Shown in pieces: positions 17,687 to 26,788 of a stretch of DNA of 64,000 bases. The notes under the pieces are model-generated. The model saw only the letters and a program-made list of their open reading frames with translations. It ran no database searches and was not told the origin of the DNA. Source of the stretch: Mucilaginibacter empetricola (GTDB lineage: Bacteria > Bacteroidota > Bacteroidia > Sphingobacteriales > Sphingobacteriaceae); assembly GCF_024808665.1 (NCBI RefSeq), contig NZ_JANUBZ010000008.1:1-64000 (forward strand), in the 5' to 3' direction. Positions within the stretch are counted from its first letter, which is position 1. Each line of letters opens with the position of its first letter. A program made the position numbers and the translations under genes.

Positions 17687-18064
17687 ATGAAATTTACCGT
17701 TGACAAACACGAAAAATATATTTTATTGAAGCTGAATGAAGGTAAACTCAATTCAATTGTTTCACCTCAGCTTAAATCTGAGCTCATTCTGATCAATACG
17801 GAAGGACAGAGGAATATAATTTTTGATCTTTCACAGGTTAAATTTGCTGACTCATCCGGACTAAGCAGCCTGTTGGTTGGACACCGCTTATGTAAAAACG
17901 CAAGTGGTAACTTTATTTTAACCGGTTTAAATGATGCAGTGTCCCGTTTAATTACTATTTCTCAATTGGATAATGTGCTGTCTATTGTTCCTACCCCTGA
18001 GGAAGCCATTGACCTTATTTTTAGTGAAGAAATAGAAAAAGAATTAAAGAGAGAAGCAAAATAA
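17687..18064 (+). CDS. STAS-domain protein (anti-sigma factor antagonist type)
   Basis: 125 residues forming one STAS domain: strand/helix pattern with IIFDLSQVKFADSSGLSSLL, in which the DSSG serine (about 63) is the phosphorylation site of anti-anti-sigma factors, and GNFILTGLNDAVSRLITISQLDNVL after it. A short basic/acidic tail (EEIEKELKREAK) follows. No partner kinase (anti-sigma factor) is nearby, so it may act as a stand-alone switch or scaffold. It lies 22 bp before the RNase Z gene and is probably co-transcribed with it. Confidence 0.88.
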   Translation: MKFTVDKHEKYILLKLNEGKLNSIVSPQLKSELILINTEGQRNIIFDLSQVKFADSSGLSSLLVGHRLCKNASGNFILTGLNDAVSRLITISQLDNVLSIVPTPEEAIDLIFSEEIEKELKREAK

Positions 18065-18086
18065 ACCAACAGATGTTATTCCAAGT

Positions 18087-19001
18087 ATGAAATTTGAGCT
18101 AACAATACTTGGCAGCAGTTCCGCAACCCCCATATTTAACAGAAATCCTACATCGCAGGTACTCAATATTAATGAGCGCCTGTACATGATTGACTGTGCC
18201 GAAGGTACGCAGCAGCAAATGTTGCGGTTTGATGTAAAGGGCAGTCGTATCGACCATATTTTTATTAGCCATCTCCATGGCGACCATTATCTGGGACTGG
18301 TAGGTTTATTATCGTCCATGCATCTTAATGGCCGTTCAAAACCATTATATCTTTACGGGCCACCGCATTTAAAGGAAATAGTTGAGCTACAGCTAACCTA
18401 TTCGGATACTGTTTTGCAGTACAACCTTGAATTTAAACCCACTACCCCCGATAAAGAGGTGATATTGGACAACCATGATGTAACTGTTGAAACAATTCCC
18501 TTATTTCATGGCATAGCCTGTACCGGATTTTTATTCAGGGAAAAGAAAAGACTGAGAAAGTTGCTGAAAGAAAAACTGGAAAGACTAAAGATACCGGTAG
18601 AATATTATTCTGCCTTAAAAAAAGGAGCTGATTATACTACTGCCGATGGTACTGTGCTTAAAAATGATACTTTAACCGTAGATTCTGACGACCCTAAAAG
18701 CTATGCCTATTGTTCTGATACGATGTATAATGAGGCATATTTTAAGCAGATCAGTAACGTTACACTGTTATACCACGAGGCTACTTTTTTAAATAATATG
18801 CTCGAAAGAGCACTTGACACCCAACACACCACCGCCTTACAGGCTGCTGAAGTGGCGCTAAAAACAGGTGCACAAAAACTATTGATCGGTCATTTTTCTG
18901 CCCGCTATAAAACCCTCAATGAATTACTGGACGAAGCCCGAAGTGTTTTCCCCGAAACAGAATTGGCAATTGAAGGTAAGACATTTATTATTGGTGAGTA
19001 A
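18087..19001 (+). CDS. rnz: Ribonuclease Z
   Basis: Metallo-beta-lactamase-fold endonuclease that trims the 3' end of tRNA precursors. 304 residues. ELTILGSSSATP at the start, the zinc motif HLHGDH (about 63-68), SDTMYNEA (Asp ligand) and GHFSARY near the C-terminus are the family marks. The insertion at about 145-190 corresponds to the flexible arm that grips tRNA. Start ATG 18087. The 3' end is followed by a hairpin shared with the convergent mce gene. Confidence 0.94.
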   Translation: MKFELTILGSSSATPIFNRNPTSQVLNINERLYMIDCAEGTQQQMLRFDVKGSRIDHIFISHLHGDHYLGLVGLLSSMHLNGRSKPLYLYGPPHLKEIVELQLTYSDTVLQYNLEFKPTTPDKEVILDNHDVTVETIPLFHGIACTGFLFREKKRLRKLLKEKLERLKIPVEYYSALKKGADYTTADGTVLKNDTLTVDSDDPKSYAYCSDTMYNEAYFKQISNVTLLYHEATFLNNMLERALDTQHTTALQAAEVALKTGAQKLLIGHFSARYKTLNELLDEARSVFPETELAIEGKTFIIGE

Positions 19002-19071
19002 GTTGATTTAGTGAATGGTTGATTAGTTTGTTTATTTATCAGCTAACATAACAACCACTCACTAAATCAAC
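19002..19071. terminator. Bidirectional hairpin between rnz and mce
   Basis: GTTGATTTAGTGAATGGTTG (19,002-19,021) and CAACCACTCACTAAATCAAC (19,052-19,071) pair over 20 bases with one mismatch and a 30-nt loop. Being between two convergent stop codons it may end both transcripts, although no T run follows. The bases after it belong to the AACCCAATCAACT repeat family. Confidence 0.5.
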
Positions 19072-19096
19072 CCAATCAACTATTCACCAATTTCAA

Positions 19097-20041
19097 TCAA
19101 TCCTTCTTTCCCCCAAAAACTGAGAAGCTTACATAACGTTTTGGATGCGCTTTCAGGTCAATTAAAAGATTATTCAAGCTTGCAGAAGCGTCCTTCAGGT
19201 TATTGTACATTTTATCGTCGTTAATCAACAAACCGATACTGCCTTTGCCGCTGTTTATTTTGTCAATAGTTTGTTGTAAATCGGCCATTGCTTTATTGGC
19301 ATTGTCAAGCGTTTGTTTGATGTTGGCATTGGCCACATCATTGCTCACTTTTTCAAAATTGGTGGTAATGCCATTTAAATGATCTGTGCTGGTTTTTAAA
19401 TTGGCAGATACGGCATCGGCATTGGTTAAAATGCCATTAATGTGCTCGGTTTGACTTCCAATAAGGCCATCAATTTTTTTAGTAGTACCTTCCAGCGTTT
19501 GTAAAGAGTTGGCAATGCTCATAAAGCTTCTGTCAACATTTTTCTGAAAAGTAGGGTTCAATATCCTATTTACAGCACCCAGGGTTGAATCCAATTTACC
19601 AATAAGCGCTTCGGCCTTATTTTGGATTGGCTGCAGGCTTTCGGCCAGGCTTCCCTGTATATCAGCCCTAAGCGTGTCGTTATCTTCGGCAAAGGTATTG
19701 CTGTTGCCATATGCAAATACAATTGCCTTGCTGCCCAAAAGATCGGTACTTACCAATTTAGCAAGGGTATTTGAAGGTACGCTATATTGCTTTTCTATTT
19801 TAAATTCAACAATGGTGTGGCCGTCGGGGCGAAGGGTCATTTTAGAAATCCGGCCAATCTGAAATCCGTTTACCAATACCGGTTTGGAAACGGATAATCC
19901 GTCAACACTTCTATAAACGGCATAAAACTTATTTGAGCCGGAAAATATGTCATTTCCTCTTAAAAAGCTATATCCTAAAATTAATACGGTTATGGCAATG
20001 GCGGTTAGTGCGCCAATTTTTGTTTCGTTTGATATTTTCAA
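19097..20041 (-). CDS. MlaD/MCE-family protein
   Basis: 314 residues: one N-terminal membrane helix (IGALTAIAITVLILGYSFL, about 8-26), one MCE domain (about 38-118; FYAVYRSVDGLSVSKPVLVNG, GRISKMTLRPDG) and a long helical C-tail with repeated amphipathic turns (about 130-290). MCE proteins form hexameric rings or tubes that carry phospholipids between inner and outer membranes. The ATPase and permease of such a system are not in this window. It lies 12 bp after the amidase gene in the same direction, a pairing suggesting shared envelope work. Confidence 0.9.
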   Translation of the reverse strand: MKISNETKIGALTAIAITVLILGYSFLRGNDIFSGSNKFYAVYRSVDGLSVSKPVLVNGFQIGRISKMTLRPDGHTIVEFKIEKQYSVPSNTLAKLVSTDLLGSKAIVFAYGNSNTFAEDNDTLRADIQGSLAESLQPIQNKAEALIGKLDSTLGAVNRILNPTFQKNVDRSFMSIANSLQTLEGTTKKIDGLIGSQTEHINGILTNADAVSANLKTSTDHLNGITTNFEKVSNDVANANIKQTLDNANKAMADLQQTIDKINSGKGSIGLLINDDKMYNNLKDASASLNNLLIDLKAHPKRYVSFSVFGGKKD

Positions 20042-20053
20042 TTTGATAGATTT

Positions 20054-20974
20054 TTATTGCGGTTGTGTTACTGTTACTCCTTCAACTTCGTTCTTATAAC
20101 TCTGTACTGCTCTAACGATGGATGCCACTATTTCGTTTTGTCCTTGTTCCGAATTCAAATAGGCCTCATCATCAGCGTTATCAATATAACCGGTTTCAAC
20201 AAGTACTGCCGGCATAGCGCTGTGGCACAAAACATGCACTCCCTGTTCTCTTATGCCTTCAATTTTTCGTCCATCTGCACCAAATTCGGTAACAAGTAAC
20301 TCGGCGAGGTGGATGCTTTGTTTACGGTATTTGCGTTTATACTCATTCATTAAAATCATTGATGCCGGATCATTTGGATCAGGATTGGTGTCAAATTCCG
20401 AAGAATCACCACCTTCAATCAGGTTTTGTTTAATGGCGTTTTCTTCTTCTTTAGTACGGTGAAAACCATACACCAAAATTAAAACACCCCGGCCGGAATG
20501 ATCTGCAACTTCAATTGTTTTATAAATAGCTTTGTGGTGTTTATGACCAACTACTTCACGAACTCCCCTGTTGGGCAATGAATTGCAGTGAAGCGAAATA
20601 AACAAGTCGCCTTTATTTTCATTGGCAATTTCTGCACGCCTTTGTAAAGAAACGTCATCTTCTGTAGTGCGTGTTAATACTACTTTTACAGTTGATAACT
20701 GTTTTTCTAGTTCAGCCTGCAATTTAAATGCCAGGGCAAGCGTTACACTTCTTTCAGTAGAAAATGAACCAGATGCGCCATGAGAATAAGTACCAGTTGT
20801 ACCGGATGGACGGCCGCCATGCCCGGGATCAACTATTATGGTTTTAATTTTATAGCCTGTGCCAGTAACGGTATCTGTCTGTAAAGAGTTGCCTGATGCA
20901 AATGAAAAAGACGGTAAAGAACCCACTATTATCAACAAACCATAAATCAATCTTTTCAATGCCTTATTTTTCAT
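20054..20974 (-). CDS. N-acetylmuramoyl-L-alanine amidase (Amidase_3)
   Basis: 306 residues with a signal peptide (ends FSFASG, about 27). Zinc amidase of the AmiC type, cutting the glycan-peptide bond of peptidoglycan in the periplasm. Motifs in order: IIVDPGHGG (first His), E of STERSVTL, LTRTTEDDVSLQRRAEIAN, FISLHCNS (second His) and VLVETGYIDN with the catalytic Glu. An insertion at about 120-190 (KEEENAIKQNLIEGGDSSEF) is usual for this branch. It is divergent from lptD with only 46 bp between the starts, so the two promoters must overlap. Confidence 0.93.
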   Translation of the reverse strand: MKNKALKRLIYGLLIIVGSLPSFSFASGNSLQTDTVTGTGYKIKTIIVDPGHGGRPSGTTGTYSHGASGSFSTERSVTLALAFKLQAELEKQLSTVKVVLTRTTEDDVSLQRRAEIANENKGDLFISLHCNSLPNRGVREVVGHKHHKAIYKTIEVADHSGRGVLILVYGFHRTKEEENAIKQNLIEGGDSSEFDTNPDPNDPASMILMNEYKRKYRKQSIHLAELLVTEFGADGRKIEGIREQGVHVLCHSAMPAVLVETGYIDNADDEAYLNSEQGQNEIVASIVRAVQSYKNEVEGVTVTQPQ

Positions 20975-21020
20975 TATTTTTGAACGCTGTTAACTATATC
21001 TGCAAAAATACTATTCATAA

Positions 21021-23747
21021 TTGATTTTGAAATTCATAAGCATCTTTTTTCTTATTGCAATAATTTTAATGGCGCGTGCAAATGCTGCTAACTACACAAA
21101 TCATTTGGGATTTAAACCAATTAGAGATACTATTATACAGATAGATTCCACTAAAAATCAGAAAGTTATTAAAGGTAAAAAATCTAAGGGAACTTCTGCA
21201 ACAAAAAATACCGCTGCCAAAAACGATACCTCAAAAAATTCGGGCGATTTGAAAGAAGAGGTTACTTCACACGCCGAAGACTCCACTTTTGTAGATAATG
21301 TTCATGAAATTACCTATCTGTATGGTAAAGCACGGGTAACTTACGGCGATTTTGAGCTGGATGCTGATTACATCAGGCTCGATAAAAAAAATCACCTGCT
21401 CTTTGCCAAGGGAAGTATTGACCCTATAACCAAACGATATGTTGGCAGGCCAATATCTAAACAGGGGAAGGAAAAACCGCTTTTATCAGACTCGCTTCTT
21501 TTCGACTATAAATCAAAAAAAGGTAAACTCTACAATCCGGCATCAGATCAGGATGGAAGTTACCTTTCTGGCGGGCAGGCTAAAAAACTAAATGAAACAG
21601 AGATTGCTTACAGGAATGTTATTTTCAGTACCTGCGATTTGCCGTACCCGGATACCCACTTCGGTATTGTGATTACGAGGGGTATTGCCGAAAAGAATCG
21701 TATTATTTCGGGACCGGCTTATCTGGAAATTGAAGGTATTCCATTACCGCTCGCTATACCTTTTGGCTTTTTCCCGAAGCCTGATACCCGTACTTCTGGT
21801 GTAATTATTCCAACCTTTGGCGAAGATCAAAAACTGGGATTTTATTTGCGAAACTTTGGCTATTATGTTGGCATAAGCGATTATATGGACTTAACCAATA
21901 TGGGTACCATTTATTCAAAAGGATCGTACGAGTTAAATACCACCCTACATTATTTAAAGCGGTATAAATATGGCGGTACTTTATCCTTAAGTTATGGTTC
22001 ACATAATTATGGCCTGGAAGGCGACCCACCGACAAAGGATTTTAACATTACCTGGACGCATACGCAGGATCCCAACGCCAATCCCGGTAGTACATTAAGT
22101 GCTTCGGTTAACGCGGGTACGTCAACATTTTATCAGAATAACCCGTCTGCCAGTAATTATAACCTGCAGGCGCTTACTCAAAATAACTTACGATCAACCA
22201 TAAACTATAGCAAAACCTGGGCCGGAACACCCTTTAACTTAAGCGTTGGCCTTTCACATAGCCAGGATCTTACTGCCAAAACGGTAACGCTTGATTTGCC
22301 CACGCTTAGTTTCACCATGGCTTCATTAAGCCCATTTGATTCAAAAGAGAGGGTAGGAGATGCTAAATGGTATCAAAAAATAACCATTAGTTATAGTTTA
22401 CAGGCTAATAACGAAATAAATGCTATACCTGAATCTGAATTATTTCAGGGTAATACTTTGCTCAAAAGATTGCAAACCAGTATAGTGCACCAAATACCTG
22501 TTGGTTTGAGTTTAAACTTCTTAAAATACTTTCAATTCAGCAGTAGTGTTAATTACACCGAACACTGGTATTTACAAACTATACGGAAAAGCTTTGCTCG
22601 TGGTAGTAACTCCACCCAGGGGGATTCGATAGTAACTGATACCGTAAATGGTTTCCGAAGAGCGGGTACTTATTCATTAAGTACCGGTTTATCAACAAAG
22701 GTATATGGTGTTATCAACTTTAAGAATGGTAATGTAAAAGCCATCAGAGATGTAATGACGCCGACATTGAGTTTTAGCTACAATCCGGATTTTTCTGCGC
22801 CGGGTTATGGCTATTATAAAACTGCCATCAGCAATGCTACGGTACCTTATCCATACCAGAGTTTGAATTATTCGATTTTTGAGGACGGTTTCCCATCAGC
22901 AGGGCGCCAGGCAGGTATAGGATTTAATTTGGATAATACCATTCAAATGAAACTCAAAGCCAAGGCGACGGATACTTCGGGCAAAGACAGGAAAGTTTCG
23001 TTACTTGACGGTTTAACGTTTTCGACCTTTTACAATTTTGCCCAGGACTCACTTAATTTGCAGCCGATTTCTTTTTCGGCCCATACCGGGATATTAAACA
23101 ATAAATTAAACCTGAGTATTTTCGGGTCATTCAATCCCTACGAAACTCAGGTGCTTGATTCCATCTCCAACGGACAGATATTGCGCTATACCCGCGAAAT
23201 TAATAGATACACACTACAGGATGGCAGGCTGCCCCAACTTACCACCATCAATTTTTCCGTCAGCGGGAGCTTAAATTCAACAACCTTTAGTCCGCATGCG
23301 CCGGTGCAGCAGGGCTTAGGTACCAATACGCTACAAAATATGAACGCCCAGCAAGCTCAAAGGCTTGCGGTTATTAATAGCGATCCAAGTGCCTATGTTG
23401 ATTTCAATGTGCCGTGGAACCTCTCGTTTAATTATAGTTATAGCTATACCAATAATTTTACCAGCACCACGTCAACCAATACTATTATGTTGAGCGGCGA
23501 TGTAAACCTTACGTCCAAATGGAAAATACAGTATAACACCAACTACGATATCAGAGCTGAAAAGCTTGCCGTTACCTCCTTTTCTATTTACCGGGATTTG
23601 CATTGCTGGGACCTGAACTTTCAATGGGTGCCGTTTGGGCTCTACAAATCATACAATGTTACCTTAAAAGTAAAAGCAGCTATTCTGCAGGACTTAAAAC
23701 TGAGCAAAAGAAGCGACTACACCAGCAATCAAAACTTTACGGAATAA
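21021..23747 (+). CDS. lptD: LptD-like outer-membrane LPS assembly protein
   Basis: 908 residues. Signal peptide (ends ARANA, about 22), a linker rich in Lys/Thr/Ser, an OstA/LptA-like jellyroll (about 90-200; ITYLYGKARVTYGDFELDADYIRLD) and a long beta-barrel with many aromatic-terminated strands. This is the Bacteroidota form of LptD, which inserts lipopolysaccharide into the outer leaflet. The start is taken at TTG 21021; TTG 21027 is an alternative, and no ATG is available before the signal peptide core. cinA follows after 2 bp. Confidence 0.88.
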   Translation: MILKFISIFFLIAIILMARANAANYTNHLGFKPIRDTIIQIDSTKNQKVIKGKKSKGTSATKNTAAKNDTSKNSGDLKEEVTSHAEDSTFVDNVHEITYLYGKARVTYGDFELDADYIRLDKKNHLLFAKGSIDPITKRYVGRPISKQGKEKPLLSDSLLFDYKSKKGKLYNPASDQDGSYLSGGQAKKLNETEIAYRNVIFSTCDLPYPDTHFGIVITRGIAEKNRIISGPAYLEIEGIPLPLAIPFGFFPKPDTRTSGVIIPTFGEDQKLGFYLRNFGYYVGISDYMDLTNMGTIYSKGSYELNTTLHYLKRYKYGGTLSLSYGSHNYGLEGDPPTKDFNITWTHTQDPNANPGSTLSASVNAGTSTFYQNNPSASNYNLQALTQNNLRSTINYSKTWAGTPFNLSVGLSHSQDLTAKTVTLDLPTLSFTMASLSPFDSKERVGDAKWYQKITISYSLQANNEINAIPESELFQGNTLLKRLQTSIVHQIPVGLSLNFLKYFQFSSSVNYTEHWYLQTIRKSFARGSNSTQGDSIVTDTVNGFRRAGTYSLSTGLSTKVYGVINFKNGNVKAIRDVMTPTLSFSYNPDFSAPGYGYYKTAISNATVPYPYQSLNYSIFEDGFPSAGRQAGIGFNLDNTIQMKLKAKATDTSGKDRKVSLLDGLTFSTFYNFAQDSLNLQPISFSAHTGILNNKLNLSIFGSFNPYETQVLDSISNGQILRYTREINRYTLQDGRLPQLTTINFSVSGSLNSTTFSPHAPVQQGLGTNTLQNMNAQQAQRLAVINSDPSAYVDFNVPWNLSFNYSYSYTNNFTSTTSTNTIMLSGDVNLTSKWKIQYNTNYDIRAEKLAVTSFSIYRDLHCWDLNFQWVPFGLYKSYNVTLKVKAAILQDLKLSKRSDYTSNQNFTE

Positions 23748-23749
23748 AA

Positions 23750-24994
23750 ATGCTTGCAGAAATTATAACCATTGGCGATGAGATATTGATAGGGCAAATT
23801 GTTGATACTAATTCGGCATGGATAGCACGAGAGCTTAATAATATTGGTATTCGTGTTAAACAAATATCATCGGTATCTGATGATCGTAAACACATTTTAA
23901 CTGCGCTTAAGGAGGCAAGTCAGCGTGCTGATGTTGTTTTAATAACCGGAGGTCTCGGTCCGACAAAGGATGATATCACCAAGAAAACTTTGGCCGACTA
24001 TTTTGGTGTGCAACTGATAGAAAATAAAGATGCTTTAGATAATGTACTTAACATTTTTTCGCGCTATAACCAGCCAATGTTGGATGTTAATCGTTTGCAG
24101 GCTCAGGTGCCGGAGAATTGCGAGGTACTGTTAAATAAAAATGGCACCGCGCCGGGTATGTGGTTTAATGTTACCGGAACCATTTATGTGTCGATGCCTG
24201 GTGTACCGCACGAAATGATGTATATGATGGAAGGTTCGGTAATACCAAAGCTAAAATCGACCTTGAAACTGCCGTTCATCATTCATAAAACCATATTAAC
24301 CGTTGGGGAGGGTGAGTCGTACCTGGCCGAACGTATTGCAGATATTGAAGACGCATTGCCACCTTATATTAAACTGGCTTATTTACCAAAACTGGGGCAG
24401 GTAAGGCTAAGACTGAGCGCATACGGCGAGGATGAAGTACTGCTGAACGATAACATAAACGAATTTGCCGCAAGGATAGTGGAGCGTGTGAAAAATGTAG
24501 TTGCTGCGCAAGAGGATATTACTATTGAAAAGGCCATATTAAATTATATGGAGCAGAATCATCTTACGTTGTCAATAGCTGAAAGCTGTACGGGTGGCTA
24601 TATCTCGCACCTCATTACGCAGCATCCAGGTTCATCAAAAGTATTTTTTGGTGGAACGGTTTCTTATTCGAACGAGCTGAAGGAAGATATTTTGGGTGTA
24701 AAAGTTGAAACTATACAACAATTTGGTGCCGTAAGCAATGAAACGGTTGTTGAAATGGTTGAAGGTGCTTTGTTAAATTTTAAGTCGGATTATGCTATTG
24801 CAATAACGGGTATTGCAGGCCCGGATGGGGGTACACCAGACAAACCTGTTGGCACTGTTTGGATTGCCGTTGCAAATGCTGATAAAACGATTGCAAAGAA
24901 ATTAACATTTGGTAACAAACGCCAGCAAAACATCGAAAGAAGCGCAATATCGGCCTTAAATATGTTGAATACTTTACTTCACGAAAAGCAATAA
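23750..24994 (+). CDS. cinA: CinA family protein (nicotinamide-nucleotide amidase)
   Basis: 414 residues from ATG 23750. N-terminal MoaB-like domain (ITIGDEILIGQIVDTNSAWIA, ITGGLGPTKDD; about 1-170), a middle domain, and a C-terminal PncC-type amidase domain (about 255-410; SIAESCTGGYISHLIT, GTVSYSNELK, GIAGPDGGTPDKPVGTVWIA). The enzyme deamidates NMN, recycling NAD breakdown products, and has ADP-ribose pyrophosphatase activity in some species. A longer frame from 23603 overlaps lptD and is rejected. It lies 2 bp after lptD. Confidence 0.95.
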   Translation: MLAEIITIGDEILIGQIVDTNSAWIARELNNIGIRVKQISSVSDDRKHILTALKEASQRADVVLITGGLGPTKDDITKKTLADYFGVQLIENKDALDNVLNIFSRYNQPMLDVNRLQAQVPENCEVLLNKNGTAPGMWFNVTGTIYVSMPGVPHEMMYMMEGSVIPKLKSTLKLPFIIHKTILTVGEGESYLAERIADIEDALPPYIKLAYLPKLGQVRLRLSAYGEDEVLLNDNINEFAARIVERVKNVVAAQEDITIEKAILNYMEQNHLTLSIAESCTGGYISHLITQHPGSSKVFFGGTVSYSNELKEDILGVKVETIQQFGAVSNETVVEMVEGALLNFKSDYAIAITGIAGPDGGTPDKPVGTVWIAVANADKTIAKKLTFGNKRQQNIERSAISALNMLNTLLHEKQ

Positions 24995-25041
24995 ATAACA
25001 ATAAAAACCGCTAATTTTGGCCATTACGATAAATATTGTCT

Positions 25042-26619
25042 ATGGCTAAATATAAACTGTTACTGCCGAAAATGGGGGAAAGTGTTGCGGAGGCAACTGT
25101 AATTAAATGGACAAAAAATCCGGGAGATTACATAGAAGCCGATGAAACAGTAATGGAGATTGCTACCGATAAAGTCGACTCAGATGTTCCTTCGCCCGTT
25201 GCAGGAAAATTGCTTGAGCAATTTTATAAAGAAAATGATGTAGTTCAGGTAGGTGCTGTTATTGCAATAATAGAGACTGATGAACCTGAGGAAAAAGAAG
25301 CTCCGATAGCTACCCCTGTACATCAGGAAGTCGTGGCCGAAGCTCCAAAACCGGATGAAGAAGTACATCAGCCTGTTACTAATTTACAAGAGCCTGTAAT
25401 TGCTGAACAGCCTGCGCCTGTTGTTGAACAAGCCGCACCGCCTGTATTTGCGGAGCGTTCTGATATTGCACAAGCAGTTCCTTTTGTTGATCAATTGGTA
25501 AATACCGGTACCACCAATGCCGATGACGCAGCGAAAAATGGCGGACGTTTTTACTCGCCGCTGGTTAAAAATATTGCTGCACAAGAAGGTATAGGCAATG
25601 CCGAGCTGGATAAAATTCCTGGTACCGGCGCTGATGGCCGTTTAACTAAGGATGATTTGCTGGCTTATATTCAAAGCAGGTTTAAATCATCTTTGGGTAC
25701 CGAAAGTACACAGCCTGACGCAGAACCTCTTTTGAAGCCTGTTGTAGAAACTCATGAGCCGGCACCACAAGCAGTTCCTGCGGCCGAAGTAAAAGCTGCT
25801 GAACCTGTGATAGCCGCTTCGCAACCAGTTGTCGATATTCCAAAGCCCGCTCCAACAGCAGCGTCTCAACCACAAGTAACTCCTGTTGTTGCAGGTAAGT
25901 CAATGTCTGGCGAGGATGAAATTATTGAGATGGACCGGATGCGCCGCCTGATTGCCGACCATATGGTAATGAGCAAGCATACATCGCCGCATGTTACCTC
26001 ATTTGTTGAGGCCGATGTTACCAATATTGTTTTGTGGCGCGAAAAAATAAAAAACAGCTTTGAGAAACGCGAGGGTGAGAAAATAACCTTTACACCAATT
26101 TTTATTGAAGCCGTTGTAAGAGCCATTAAAGATTTACCGATGATTAACATCCAGGTAAATGGCACCCAGATCATCAAAAAGAAGGATATCAATATCAGCA
26201 TGGCAACAGCTTTGCCAAATGGTAACCTGATAGTACCTGTAATTAAAAAGGCTGATGAGTTAAGCCTGTTAGGCCTTACCAAAGCCGTTAATGACCTGGC
26301 AAGCCGTGCCCGCAATAATAAATTAAAGCCAGATGATGTGCAGGGTGGTACATTTACCATCACCAACGTAGGTTCGTTTGGTAATGTAATGGGTACGCCT
26401 ATTATTAATCAGCCGCAGGTAGCTATTTTGGCTGTTGGCGCTATCAAGAAGAAGCCCGCCGTTATTGAAACGTTGCAGGGCGACATGATTGGCATCCGTC
26501 ATCTGATGTTCCTGTCTTTATCTTATGACCATAGGGTGGTTGATGGTTCGTTAGGCGGATCGTTTGTAAGACGTGTTGCTGATTACCTTGAAAACTGGGA
26601 TCCAGGAAGAGAATTGTAA
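25042..26619 (+). CDS. 2-oxo acid dehydrogenase E2 (dihydrolipoyl acyltransferase)
   Basis: About 525 residues from ATG 25042. One lipoyl domain (1-80; EIATDKVDSDVPSP with the lipoylated Lys near 44), a long Pro/Ala/Val/Glu linker, a peripheral-subunit-binding domain (about 168-205; YSPLVKNIAAQEGI), a second linker, then the acyltransferase core (about 290-525) with SLSYDHRVVDG, the His-Asp active site. It is the core of a pyruvate, 2-oxoglutarate or branched-chain dehydrogenase complex; the branched-chain type is favoured by the single lipoyl domain and stand-alone gene, but this is inference. A strong terminator follows. Confidence 0.92.
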   Translation: MAKYKLLLPKMGESVAEATVIKWTKNPGDYIEADETVMEIATDKVDSDVPSPVAGKLLEQFYKENDVVQVGAVIAIIETDEPEEKEAPIATPVHQEVVAEAPKPDEEVHQPVTNLQEPVIAEQPAPVVEQAAPPVFAERSDIAQAVPFVDQLVNTGTTNADDAAKNGGRFYSPLVKNIAAQEGIGNAELDKIPGTGADGRLTKDDLLAYIQSRFKSSLGTESTQPDAEPLLKPVVETHEPAPQAVPAAEVKAAEPVIAASQPVVDIPKPAPTAASQPQVTPVVAGKSMSGEDEIIEMDRMRRLIADHMVMSKHTSPHVTSFVEADVTNIVLWREKIKNSFEKREGEKITFTPIFIEAVVRAIKDLPMINIQVNGTQIIKKKDINISMATALPNGNLIVPVIKKADELSLLGLTKAVNDLASRARNNKLKPDDVQGGTFTITNVGSFGNVMGTPIINQPQVAILAVGAIKKKPAVIETLQGDMIGIRHLMFLSLSYDHRVVDGSLGGSFVRRVADYLENWDPGREL

Positions 26620-26631
26620 ACCTAAATACCC

Positions 26632-26663
26632 ATCCCGCTTTTTTCTTAAAGCGGGATTTTTTG
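26632..26663 (+). terminator. Rho-independent terminator of the E2 gene
   Basis: Perfect 10-bp stem ATCCCGCTTT/AAAGCGGGAT (26,632-26,641 and 26,648-26,657) with a 6-nt loop and a run of T. Confidence 0.92.
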
Positions 26664-26700
26664 TTTTATCAGTATAGTTTAAAGTGTTGTTTATTAGCCT

Positions 26701-26725
26701 TGTACAATTTTGTACCAACATGTAC
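26701..26725 (+). promoter_or_regulatory. Three TGTAC boxes at 10-bp spacing (candidate operator)
   Basis: TGTAC occurs at 26,701, 26,711 and 26,721, exactly one helical turn apart. The outer two also form an inverted repeat (CTTGTACA ... TGTACAAG). The array lies 64 bp before the DoxX-like gene and just upstream of a possible promoter (TTGA near 26,734, TAATTTG near 26,762). It looks like a binding site for a regulator sitting on one face of the DNA; no regulator gene is adjacent. Confidence 0.5.
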
Positions 26726-26788
26726 AAGCCGTGAATTGACTGCTATTTAATTCATTCCGTAATTTGAAAGAATCACAAATTACATTGA

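Noticed and set aside
23603..23749. Extension of CinA into lptD
   Set aside because: It overlaps the well-supported end of lptD, and CinA proteins start at MLAEIITIGDE.
25180..25903. Several minus-strand frames inside the E2 gene
   Set aside because: They shadow the Pro/Ala/Val-rich linker codons of the E2 protein.
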